This document shows, one piece after another, positions 8,196 to 16,393 of a stretch of DNA of 64,000 nucleotides. The stretch comes from Nocardioides sp. zg-1308 (GTDB lineage: Bacteria; Actinomycetota; Actinomycetes; Propionibacteriales; Nocardioidaceae): NCBI RefSeq assembly GCF_013155375.1, contig NZ_JABJQY010000004.1, forward strand, positions 434,001-498,000, read 5' to 3'. Under the pieces are notes generated by a model. It made no database searches and was not told the origin of the DNA. It saw nothing but the letters and a program-made list of their open reading frames with translations. The translations under genes and the position numbers were made by a program. Position 1 is the first letter of the stretch, and the number at the start of each line of letters is the position of its first letter.

Positions 8196-8927
8196 TCACC
8201 GCGCGTCGATCTCGACCACGACGACCGCGTGGGCGGTGTAGAGGAGCCGGTCGTACGGCGTCCCCCAGGCTTCCTCGGGCACCACCTCCCGCCAGCTGTT
8301 GCGGTGCCTCTCGCGCACCAGCGCGCGCATCCGGCTCGACGGGATCTCGCCCGATCGCAGCTGCGCGTCCAGCGAGGGGTTGTAGCCCACGGGGTGGGTG
8401 ATCCACAACCGGCCCCCGGGCCTGACGTGCGCCCGCAGCCGCTCGATGGCCCGGGCGGGCTTGGCCGGGTCGAGGTCGTCCTCGTCGAGCCCCACGTGCT
8501 CGAGGGTGGAGATGGCCAGCACGAGGTCGAAGGTCCTGCCGAGGTCGAGGTCGGCGACGTCGGCGTTGAGGACGCCGGGCGCCTGCTCGTACTTGTCGAC
8601 GACGACGTGCGACACGTCCGCGTAGTGCCCGAGCACGTTGCCGACCTCCAGGACCTCGGCTCCGGGGTGCCGCTCGAGCAGGTCCAGCGCGAGGGCCACC
8701 TCGACGGCGCGCTCGTTGAGCCAGGTGTAGTGGTAGCCGTGGACGAAGTAGGGCAGCGTCCGTCCGTCCCAGCCGAAGCCGCCGGGCGCGCGGCGCGCCC
8801 GCGGTCCCCCGGTGAGCCACCCCCAGCCCCACCGCGTGGACGAGCCGAGGACGTCCACGACACCGCGGTCGCGGGAGGTGGCGAGCAGGCGGGACAGGAC
8901 GGCGACCACACGGCGCAGGAGCGGCAT
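8196..8927 (-). CDS. SAM-dependent methyltransferase of the glycan locus
   Basis: A protein of 243 residues with the SAM-binding strand VLEVGNVLGHYADVSH at about 92-107. In the usual GxGxG loop the second Gly is replaced (GNVLG). LNADVADLDLG, DLVLAISTLEHVG and VRPGGRLWITHPVGYNPSLD complete the Rossmann fold. It ends 84 bp before the DUF3068 start and is transcribed with it. An upstream TATCGT box ends 6 nt before the ATG. The target is probably a sugar or lipid-linked intermediate, by context only. Confidence 0.8.
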   Translation of the reverse strand: MPLLRRVVAVLSRLLATSRDRGVVDVLGSSTRWGWGWLTGGPRARRAPGGFGWDGRTLPYFVHGYHYTWLNERAVEVALALDLLERHPGAEVLEVGNVLGHYADVSHVVVDKYEQAPGVLNADVADLDLGRTFDLVLAISTLEHVGLDEDDLDPAKPARAIERLRAHVRPGGRLWITHPVGYNPSLDAQLRSGEIPSSRMRALVRERHRNSWREVVPEEAWGTPYDRLLYTAHAVVVVEIDAR

Positions 8928-8933
8928 GCGCGC

Positions 8934-8939
8934 ACGATA
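8934..8939 (-). promoter_or_regulatory. -10 box TATCGT, leaderless start
   Basis: On the minus strand TATCGT ends 6 nt before the methyltransferase ATG at 8927. Confidence 0.55.
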
Positions 8940-8977
8940 GTGCCGCCGGGCGCGGCACCGCGTGCGATCATCGCTCC

Positions 8978-10249
8978 ATGCAGCGCCCGGACGACTCGAG
9001 CGTCGCGACGACGTTCCCCGTCCTGGACTCGCTGCGCGCCCTGGCCGCGATCGCCGTCCTCGCCACGCACGCCGCCTTCTGGGCCGGCGACTACTCCGAG
9101 CCGGTGTGGGGCTGGGCGCTCGCGCGGCTCGACGTGGGCGTGGCGGTGTTCTTCGTGCTGTCCGGGTTCCTGCTGTCCCTGCCGTGGTTCGAGCGGCACC
9201 GCACGGGACGGCCGGCGCCGTCGACCGGTCGCTACCTGTGGAAGCGCGCCCTTCGGCTCGCGCCGGTCTACGTCATCACGGCCGTCGCCGCCCTGTCGCT
9301 GCTCCCCGGCAACGACGACGCCGGGCCAGGCCAGTGGGCCTCGACGCTCCTGCTGGCCGACATCTACGTCGACGACCAGCTGCCCGACGGCCTGACCCAG
9401 ATGTGGAGCCTGGCCACCGAGGTGGCCTTCTACGTCGTCCTGCCGGCCCTGATGTGGCTGGCCCTCCCCCGCCGGGACGGACGCCCCGGGCGTGCCCGCC
9501 TCGCCCCCGTGGTCCTCGCGATGGTGGCGACCACCGTCGTCTGGCTGCTGGACCTGTCGGTGCGCCTGGACACGGGCGACACGATGATGCGGCTCTGGCT
9601 GCCGTCCTACCTCACGTGGTTCGCGGTCGGCCTGGTCCTCGCCCGGACGGTCACGCGGGCCCGCCACCGCGACCGGGGCGCCCGGGACCGGCTGACCGTG
9701 CTGGTCCTGGAGCTGGGCCGGTCACCCGGCCTGTGCTGGCTCTCGGCCGCGGCCCTCTTCGCCGTCGCCGCCACGCCCGTCGCCGGGCCCGCGGACCTGA
9801 CTCCCCCGACGCTGGGTGCGGCGCTGACCAAGAACCTGCTGTACGCCGCCGTCGCGGGACTCATCGTCCTGCCGGGCGTCTTCGCGCCCGCCGACGGGCG
9901 CTTCGCCCGGGTGCTGTCGCGTCCCGTGCTCCGCCACCTCGGGCACCTGTCCTACGGGATCTTCTGCGTGCACCTGCTGCTGCTCGAGCTGATCACCGAG
10001 TGGCGCGACATGCCGCTGTTCGAGGGCCGTGGACTGGAGCTGTTCTCGCTCACGCTCCTCGCCTCGGTCGCCGTCTCCGAGGTGCTTCACCGGGTGGTGG
10101 AGCGACCCTCCCAGCGGCTGCGCGACATCCGTCCCCCGTGGGCCGCCACGGCGGCGAGCCAGGCGCCCAGCGACAGGGCCACCAGCAGCTGGGGGGCGAG
10201 CAGCGCCCCTGCCCAGCCGTCCTCCGAGCCGAGCGGCCGCAACCAGTAG
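8978..10249 (+). CDS. membrane acyltransferase, AT3 family (module 1)
   Basis: An integral-membrane O-acyltransferase of the OafA/NodX (acyltransferase 3) family, 423 residues with about ten spans. The family's N-terminal LDSLRALAAIAVLATHAAF contains the key His near residue 32. FFVLSGFLLSLPW, KRALRLAPVYV and the C-terminal LSYGIFCVHLLLLE and VVERPS motifs follow. After VERPSQRL come about 45 low-complexity Ser/Ala/Pro residues that overlap the convergent AftD gene by 163 bp. GATCAT lies 6 nt before the ATG. It probably acylates an exported glycan. It corresponds in position to mycobacterial Rv0228. Confidence 0.85.
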   Translation: MQRPDDSSVATTFPVLDSLRALAAIAVLATHAAFWAGDYSEPVWGWALARLDVGVAVFFVLSGFLLSLPWFERHRTGRPAPSTGRYLWKRALRLAPVYVITAVAALSLLPGNDDAGPGQWASTLLLADIYVDDQLPDGLTQMWSLATEVAFYVVLPALMWLALPRRDGRPGRARLAPVVLAMVATTVVWLLDLSVRLDTGDTMMRLWLPSYLTWFAVGLVLARTVTRARHRDRGARDRLTVLVLELGRSPGLCWLSAAALFAVAATPVAGPADLTPPTLGAALTKNLLYAAVAGLIVLPGVFAPADGRFARVLSRPVLRHLGHLSYGIFCVHLLLLELITEWRDMPLFEGRGLELFSLTLLASVAVSEVLHRVVERPSQRLRDIRPPWAATAASQAPSDRATSSWGASSAPAQPSSEPSGRNQ

Positions 10250-13200
10250 ACGCCGGCGGCCGCGAGCAGGGGCACCCCGGCGGCGAGGGCGACGACGGCT
10301 GCCGGGAAGCGCGTGCGGGCGACGAGGCCGAGACCGGCGCCCAGGGCGCCCCAGCCGACGCCCGGCCACCCTGCGACCAGGCCGAGGGTGAGCAGACCTG
10401 CGACCGGGACGACCCATCCCGCCACCGCGGTGCGCACGGGAGGCGCCGCCGAGCCGCGGCGCGGCACCACCACGGCGCCGAGCAGCAGGACGAGGAGCAG
10501 GGCGGCGCCGCCGAGCAGCGCCGCCCGGTAGGTCCGGTCCGGGCCGTAGCGCAGGTCCAGCGAGTCGGTACCGGCCGGCACCCGCCAGCCCTGCTGCCAC
10601 CCGTCGACGGTCAGGTCCGCCGCCTCCTCGCCGTCGGGGAGCCGCGCGTGCCAGCCGGCGTTGACGTTCTGGTGCAGCGCCGCCACCGAGGGCGCGTCCG
10701 CGTCCTCCAGCGCCAGCCCGGCGGTCACGGGCGAGGTGGGCCGGAGGGTGGCGCTGGACGGGGAGGTCCCGAGCGCCGCGGCCCCGGGCCGGCTGAGGAC
10801 CACCCGCACCGGCCGGAACGCGGGTGCGGGCGTGCTGACGACCCGCGTGGTCGACGACCCGAGGCCGACCGTCGCAGGCCCGCAGGCGCGGGCGGTCACG
10901 AGCTCGCCGTCGAACAGCTGCCGGGCGGAGGCGGTGACGCTGGTGGCGTAGATGTCGCCGCCCACGCGCAGCGCGGGACCGAACCCGCAGCCGATGTCCA
11001 CCGGTGTCTCCGGCAGCTCGATCGGCAGCAGACCGACGCCGCTCACCCGCAGCTCGCTCACACCGACCCCCACCGGGTCGATGCCGCCGAAGGCGGACCG
11101 GGTCCCGGCCCGCGCGGAGTCCAGGACCCGGACCTCGAGGCGGGTGGTGCGGAATGGCTCCACCCGGGCATAGCCGTCGGGGTCGAGCTCCACGGTCTGT
11201 CGTCCGGCGTCGTGCACGAGCTCGACGCGGGTGGCCGGGGCGGCCGCGGCCTCGCGGTCGAGCCCGAGCTCGATCGCACGCACGGGACGCTTCACGATCC
11301 AGTTGAGGGTGAGCGTCGGGGCCGGGTCGTCGACGTCGGCGATCCACGTCGTGCCACCGGCCCCGTCGATCGCGGCCACCGCGGAGGCGCGAGCGTCCGG
11401 CGCACCCGTCGAGGAGGCCGTCACGTTGACGAGCTGGTTGCGCTGCAGCAGTCCCTCGAGCGCGTCGCCGGCCACCGGGAGCACGCCGACCGAGACCTCG
11501 TAGTCGGCGCCGGTGCCCAGGCGGACCGTCCGGTCGATGACACCGCCGTCCTCGTCCGGGCGCTGCCGTCCGGGGGCGCACCGCACGTCGCTCCCGACCT
11601 CCACGCAGGCGCCGCGGCTGGTGGGCGCCGCGAGGAGCACGTGGTCGGGTGCGCCCCACCCGGCCGGGACCTCCGGCAGCACGAGGGTCCGGTCGAGGTC
11701 GAGCCCCAGGACGCGCACCTCGGCGATGGACAGGCCCTTCGCGGGACCGTCGCTCGGGGCCGCCGCGACGCGGATCCACGACGTCGGGCCCGCCGGCGGC
11801 ACGAGCGTGACCGACTCCCCCGGCAGCAGCGTCCGGGCCTCGGACGTGCCCGCCTCCGTCTCGACCACCAAGGAGGTCGCGTCGTCACCCTGGGTCTCGC
11901 CGGCGACGACGGTCACCGGCCCGACCTCGCGGGGCTCCTCGAGGACCACCCGCACCCAGGGGTCCTCGTCACTGCGCGGGATCCCCGACTCCCACGCCGT
12001 CTCCGGCCGGCCGTCGAAGGCGGCGTACGGCAGTGTCTCCGGCAGCACCGGGCCGATGGTGTCCGCGAAGGCTCGCGACCCGGACGCGTCGACCGAGCGC
12101 GCCCCGAGCACCTGCGCCGTCGTCTCCCAGCGGGCCTGGTCCTCCAGCACGTACTCGCGCGCCGGCGCACCCCTGCGACCGTCGTCGTCCGGGGCGAGCG
12201 TCGCCGACCGGCCGTCGTGCACGCGGGCGAAGGTCGCCTCGCGACGGCGCAGCCCGTCCGTCAGGACCAGCCCACCGCCGTCGGGCCCGTCCGGTGCGTC
12301 GAGCGCGAGCACCGCGGGCTCGTCGCCCAGCAGGTCGGCGTCGAGCAGGTCGAGGAGGTCCTCCGGCCCGCCCACCACCACCGGTGGGGCCGGGCTTCCG
12401 GCGGCCGCTCCGGCGCCGGCCACCTCGTAGACCTCGACGGCCGGGTAGTCGGCGTGCCAGCCCCCGTCCACGACCACCCGGCGCGGCCGCTCCTCGTCGG
12501 CCTCCTCGTCGTTCTCCTCGTCGTCCTCGTCGAGGCGCACCGGCCCGCCGACGTCCGGGCCGAACTCGGCGACCTTGGTGAGCCCGGGTGAGCCCTCGAT
12601 CGCCTGGTGCACCAGGACCGGGAGCGGGACGTCGTCGGAGGCACGCAGGTCGTTGCGCACCACCAGCCGCCCCACCCCGGCCCGGCGGAGGTAGGCGGCG
12701 AGGCCCGGCGAGGGCCGGCCGGCGGCCAGGCGGGCCTCGACGGCGTCGAGCATCCTGATGTTGCCCGGCGGCGCGAGCGGCACGGCGTTGCGCACCGCCC
12801 ACCCGGCGACGCCGTAGGCCTGTGCCGGCTCGTCCTCGGGGGTGCCCCACAGGTAGGTGGCGAAGCTGGAGCCGGGCACGAGCAGCGCGGTCGTCCCGTC
12901 CGGGTCGCGGTCGGCGGTCGTGCCGAGCCACGACACCGCTCGCTCCCAGTAGCCGGGGACGGCCTCGAAGTCGTCGGCCGGCGCCAGGCGTCCGGCGAGC
13001 GCCGGGCTCGCGACGCCCGCCACGGCGACGACGCTCAGCGCCAGCACACCGGCGTACGCCACGCGGTCGCCGTCCTCCAGCCGCTCGCGGAACGACCGTG
13101 GCGGAGCGGACCGCACGCGTGCTGCGGCGGCAGCGAGCAGGTGCGCCAGCCCCAGGACGAGCGGCAGCCGCACCAGCGGCTCGAGCTTGTGCACGTTGCG

Positions 13201-14274
13201 CAGCGGCGCCAGCACGCCGTCGAGCGCGGACCGCTCGTCGGCGGCGAACCATCCCGACACGCTGCCCGAGTGCCCCAGCGACACCAGGACGAGGCCCAGC
13301 AACGTGCCGAGGGCCAGGAACTGCCGGTGCGGGTTGCCCCGCAGCGCGATGCCCGCGAGCCCGAGCACGACGAGCACTGCGCCGTTGAGCGCCACGTAGC
13401 CCGTGGAGACGAGGTCGTTGCCCGCGCGCCAGGTCGAGTCGACGTACGGGACCCAGTGCGAGGTGCCGCGGAGCACGTCGAACGGCGTCGTGGGGAAGGT
13501 CGTGATCGAGGCGGTCTCGATGAAGTCGAGGAACGGCGGGCTGTACGCACCGAGCAGGAGGAGCGGGACGAGCCACCAGGCGGTGCCCGCGACCACCAGG
13601 AGCGGCCACCACGTCATCAGCGCCCGGCGCCGGGGCCCCGCGGAGCGGGTGAGCAGCCACACCGCGCCGAGCGGGATGACGGCGAAGGTCGCGGCCGCGT
13701 TCACCCCGCCCACCGCCGCGACCGCCAGCGCCGAGAGCGCCGCGGCCCGCCGCGGTGAGCCGGCCCGCGAGCCGAGGACGAGCGGCACCAGCACCCACGG
13801 TGCCAGCGCCATCGGCCAGCCCTCGATGGAGATGGGGCCGATGGTGGTCAGGATGCGGGGCGACAGCGCGTAGGCGAAGCCCGCGACGATGCGGCTGGTC
13901 GGCGACCCGAGGTCCAGCGCGGCGCACAGCTTGACGACGCCGAGGAAGGCGACCACCAGCAGCAGGGACCACCACGTCCGCTGGACGACCCACCCGGGCA
14001 CCGTGAGGAGATCGCCGAGCCAGAAGAAGGGCCCCATGGGGAAGAGGTAGCCGTAGGCCTGATTCTGGATCTGCCCGAAGCCACCCGACGGGTCCCACAT
14101 GTGCAGCGCCCGCCCGAGCATCGCGCCGGGGTCGGCGACGAGGTCGAACTTCGTGTCGCTGACGATGCGTCCCGGGCGCTGCGAGAAGGCGAGGGCCACG
14201 AGGACCAGGCAGCACGCGACGAGCCGGAACCGCCAGGTGATCGCCGTCGGGCTGCTCGTGGTCGGTGGGCTCAT
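10087..14274 (-). CDS. aftD: AftD-family arabinofuranosyltransferase-like giant membrane protein 1
   Basis: A GT-C-fold membrane glycosyltransferase of about 1395 residues, close to the size of mycobacterial AftD, which adds alpha-(1->3) arabinofuranose to arabinan outside the membrane. After the first span comes GRIVSDTKFDL (D40), then QNQ-GYLFPMGP (70-83), GAYSPPFLDFIE and LAPLRNVHKLEP. All of these are shared with the third copy. Residues about 720-1055 hold two discoidin-like (F5/8 C) domains, and three or more spans end the protein. An acidic run (DEDDEENDEEADEE) lies near 580-595. The ATG overlaps the preceding stop (ATGA). The sugar donor and acceptor in this organism are unknown. Confidence 0.85.
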   Translation of the reverse strand: MSPPTTSSPTAITWRFRLVACCLVLVALAFSQRPGRIVSDTKFDLVADPGAMLGRALHMWDPSGGFGQIQNQAYGYLFPMGPFFWLGDLLTVPGWVVQRTWWSLLLVVAFLGVVKLCAALDLGSPTSRIVAGFAYALSPRILTTIGPISIEGWPMALAPWVLVPLVLGSRAGSPRRAAALSALAVAAVGGVNAAATFAVIPLGAVWLLTRSAGPRRRALMTWWPLLVVAGTAWWLVPLLLLGAYSPPFLDFIETASITTFPTTPFDVLRGTSHWVPYVDSTWRAGNDLVSTGYVALNGAVLVVLGLAGIALRGNPHRQFLALGTLLGLVLVSLGHSGSVSGWFAADERSALDGVLAPLRNVHKLEPLVRLPLVLGLAHLLAAAAARVRSAPPRSFRERLEDGDRVAYAGVLALSVVAVAGVASPALAGRLAPADDFEAVPGYWERAVSWLGTTADRDPDGTTALLVPGSSFATYLWGTPEDEPAQAYGVAGWAVRNAVPLAPPGNIRMLDAVEARLAAGRPSPGLAAYLRRAGVGRLVVRNDLRASDDVPLPVLVHQAIEGSPGLTKVAEFGPDVGGPVRLDEDDEENDEEADEERPRRVVVDGGWHADYPAVEVYEVAGAGAAAGSPAPPVVVGGPEDLLDLLDADLLGDEPAVLALDAPDGPDGGGLVLTDGLRRREATFARVHDGRSATLAPDDDGRRGAPAREYVLEDQARWETTAQVLGARSVDASGSRAFADTIGPVLPETLPYAAFDGRPETAWESGIPRSDEDPWVRVVLEEPREVGPVTVVAGETQGDDATSLVVETEAGTSEARTLLPGESVTLVPPAGPTSWIRVAAAPSDGPAKGLSIAEVRVLGLDLDRTLVLPEVPAGWGAPDHVLLAAPTSRGACVEVGSDVRCAPGRQRPDEDGGVIDRTVRLGTGADYEVSVGVLPVAGDALEGLLQRNQLVNVTASSTGAPDARASAVAAIDGAGGTTWIADVDDPAPTLTLNWIVKRPVRAIELGLDREAAAAPATRVELVHDAGRQTVELDPDGYARVEPFRTTRLEVRVLDSARAGTRSAFGGIDPVGVGVSELRVSGVGLLPIELPETPVDIGCGFGPALRVGGDIYATSVTASARQLFDGELVTARACGPATVGLGSSTTRVVSTPAPAFRPVRVVLSRPGAAALGTSPSSATLRPTSPVTAGLALEDADAPSVAALHQNVNAGWHARLPDGEEAADLTVDGWQQGWRVPAGTDSLDLRYGPDRTYRAALLGGAALLLVLLLGAVVVPRRGSAAPPVRTAVAGWVVPVAGLLTLGLVAGWPGVGWGALGAGLGLVARTRFPAAVVALAAGVPLLAAAGVYWLRPLGSEDGWAGALLAPQLLVALSLGAWLAAVAAHGGRMSRSRWEGRSTTR

Positions 14275-15023
14275 CGCCGGCGCAGGACGATGACGAGGTT
14301 CCAGGTGACGACCTCGCGCACCACCGGGACGTACGTCAGCCAGCGGGCGGCCCGCGGGTTGTAGCGGGGGACGACGTCGAGGACCTCGGCGTCCGTCTGC
14401 TCGCGCGCCCAGTCCAGGCCTGCGCGGACCGTCACCGCGAAGAGCGACTCGCCGAACCTGTTCTTGGGCTCGTGCCCGTGCGTACGCCGGTAGCGGCGGC
14501 GCGCGCGGCGCCCGCCGAGGTAGTGCCACGGAGCCGTCTCGTGCCCGCCCCACGGGCCGAACCAGACGGTGTAGGAGATGAACGTGATGCCGCCAGGTCG
14601 CGTCACCCGGACCATCTCGTCGGCCATCCGCCACGGCTCTGACACGTGCTCGAGCACGTTGGAGGAGTAGCAGACGTCGAACGTGCCGTCCCCGAAGGGC
14701 AGCTGCATGCCGCTGCCCAGCACCGTCCTCGGCGAGATCTCGCCGAGCCCGGAGAGCTCGCCGGCGTCGGCGTCGAGGGCGAAGTAGGTCGCTCCCGCGT
14801 CCTCGAACGCCCGCCGGAAGTAGCCCGGGCCACCTCCGACGTCGAGCATCCGGCTCCCGGCGAGGTCGGCGTACTCCGACAGGTGCCCGACGGAGTCCTC
14901 GGCGAGCGCGCCGTAGAAGACGTCGGGCCGGGTCTGCTCGAGCCGGAACGCGCGGAAGAGCCGGACGGAGCGTCGCAGCGTGGGTGCCCAGGCCGAGGAT
15001 GGTGGGACGGACTGCTGCGGCAC
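14271..15023 (-). CDS. SAM-dependent methyltransferase coupled to AftD 1
   Basis: A protein of 250 residues with the SAM motif MLDVGGGPGYFRRAFEDAG at about 59-77. LPFGDGTFDVCYSSNVLEHV and VTRPGGITFISYTVWFGPWG are typical of Methyltransf_11 enzymes. The C-terminal TYVPVVREVVTWNLVIVLRR is hydrophobic and may touch the membrane. Its TGA overlaps the AftD ATG (ATGA), so the two are translated together. The GTG start has TACAGT 6 nt upstream. Methylation of the glycan or lipid carrier is inferred. Confidence 0.83.
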   Translation of the reverse strand: MPQQSVPPSSAWAPTLRRSVRLFRAFRLEQTRPDVFYGALAEDSVGHLSEYADLAGSRMLDVGGGPGYFRRAFEDAGATYFALDADAGELSGLGEISPRTVLGSGMQLPFGDGTFDVCYSSNVLEHVSEPWRMADEMVRVTRPGGITFISYTVWFGPWGGHETAPWHYLGGRRARRRYRRTHGHEPKNRFGESLFAVTVRAGLDWAREQTDAEVLDVVPRYNPRAARWLTYVPVVREVVTWNLVIVLRRR

Positions 15024-15029
15024 GCGGCG

Positions 15030-15035
15030 ACTGTA
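15030..15035 (-). promoter_or_regulatory. -10 box TACAGT, leaderless start
   Basis: On the minus strand TACAGT ends 6 nt before the GTG at 15023. This promoter would drive the methyltransferase-AftD pair. Confidence 0.6.
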
Positions 15036-15106
15036 GTCGATGGCCGGGTGCCGCGAGCTCGATCGGACGGACCCGCGCGGCGGTCGCGCGTGATCTAATC
15101 GCCCGC

Positions 15107-16393
15107 GTGGTAGCCAGCACCGCGGTGACGTGGGAGGACACGCCGGGCGACGAGGCGGCGGCCCGACGGGCGGCCGAGATCGCCAGCCTCACCGGGCTCC
15201 GCGGCCTCGCCGCGTTGATGGTCGTGCTCATGCACACCGCCGGCCGCACCGAGTTCGACTGGCTCGGCCTGCCGACCTACGGACCGGTGAGCCTGTTCGT
15301 GATCTCCGGGTTCCTCCTCTACCGGCCGTGGGCGCGGTGGAGCCTGGGCCTGCAAGACAGGCCCGCGCTCGGCCCCTACCTGCTGCGCCGGGCCACACGC
15401 ATCTTCCCCGCCTACTGGCTCGTCCTCGTCGTCGTCGCGGTCGTCGTCCCGGCGTCGCGCCCGGTCGGCGCCGAGGGCTGGTGGCGGGCGGTGACGCTCA
15501 CCTGGATCTACGAGGCGGAGCCGATGCGCGAGGCGCTGCTGCACACGTGGAGCCTCGCCACGGAGGTGTCGTGGTACGTCGCGCTGCCCGTGATGGCCGG
15601 CATCTCGGGGCACCTGGCACGCCGGTTGTCCGGTGTCAGGGCGTTCTGGCTGTGCACCGCCGGCCTGGCGCTCTCGCTGCCCGTCTCGATCGGCTGGCGC
15701 ACCTGGGCGTCGAAGGCCGACCTGCTCGGGCAGCTGACCTACCCCTACTGGCTCCCCTCCTTCCTCTACTGCTTCGCGGGGGGCGCGTTCGTCGCGCTGC
15801 TCGTCGAGGCGCGGCGTGCGCGCATCGTGACGGCCGGCCGGCTGACCGCGCTGGTGAGCGACCCGTGGGCGCCGCTGGTGATCGCCCTGGCGTTCACGCT
15901 GGTGGCCACCTCGTCGCTCGGTGGCCCGACGGGGTTCGTCCCGGTGACCTTCGCGGAGGAGCAGGTCCGGAGCTGGTCGGCCGCCAGCATCGCCTGGCTC
16001 CTGCTCTGCGTGGTGGTCCTCGCCCCCCTGGACGTGCCCCTCAGCCGCCTGCTCGGCACCCGGTGGTTCAGCGCCGTCGGGCGGTGGTCCTACGGGATCT
16101 ACCTGTGGCACGTCCCCGTCGTGGTCGTGCTCGAGCGCGACCTCACGTTCCCCGACGGCCTGCTCGGGCTGGTGTGGCGGCTCGCCTGCGTGCTGGCGAT
16201 CTCGATCCCGCTCGGAGCGGCGACCTACGCGTGGGTGGAGCGACCCACCATCGCCTGGTCGCGACGCTGGTCCGGGGCCGCCGGAGACGGCCGGCGCCTC
16301 CTCGGCCGCAAGCCCAGCGCCACCGCGAGCACGAGCAGCCAGCCGAACGCCCCGGCGCCGGCCGCGACCCGCAGCACCTCGACCGACGAGTAG
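15107..16393 (+). CDS. membrane acyltransferase, AT3 family (module 2)
   Basis: A second acyltransferase 3 protein of about 428 residues. It has LTGLRGLAALMVVLMHTAGRT (active His), VSLFVISGFLLYRPW, LRRATRIFPAYWLVLVVV, HTWSLATEVSWYVALP and the closing YGIYLWHVPVVVVLE and YAWVERPT. It is closer in style to copy 1 than to unrelated AT3 proteins, but is clearly diverged. About 50 Ser/Ala/Pro-rich residues follow VERPT and overlap the convergent AftD 2 gene by 169 bp, the same arrangement as copy 1. GTG 15107 is the best start, with a TCTAAT box 7 nt upstream. A second GTG at 15122 is possible. Confidence 0.83.
   Translation: MVASTAVTWEDTPGDEAAARRAAEIASLTGLRGLAALMVVLMHTAGRTEFDWLGLPTYGPVSLFVISGFLLYRPWARWSLGLQDRPALGPYLLRRATRIFPAYWLVLVVVAVVVPASRPVGAEGWWRAVTLTWIYEAEPMREALLHTWSLATEVSWYVALPVMAGISGHLARRLSGVRAFWLCTAGLALSLPVSIGWRTWASKADLLGQLTYPYWLPSFLYCFAGGAFVALLVEARRARIVTAGRLTALVSDPWAPLVIALAFTLVATSSLGGPTGFVPVTFAEEQVRSWSAASIAWLLLCVVVLAPLDVPLSRLLGTRWFSAVGRWSYGIYLWHVPVVVVLERDLTFPDGLLGLVWRLACVLAISIPLGAATYAWVERPTIAWSRRWSGAAGDGRRLLGRKPSATASTSSQPNAPAPAATRSTSTDE

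Noticed and set aside
14275..15249. N-terminal extension of AftD copy 1 that would cover the methyltransferase gene
   Set aside because: The extension is an out-of-frame reading of the methyltransferase. The true ATG at 14274 overlaps that gene's stop codon.
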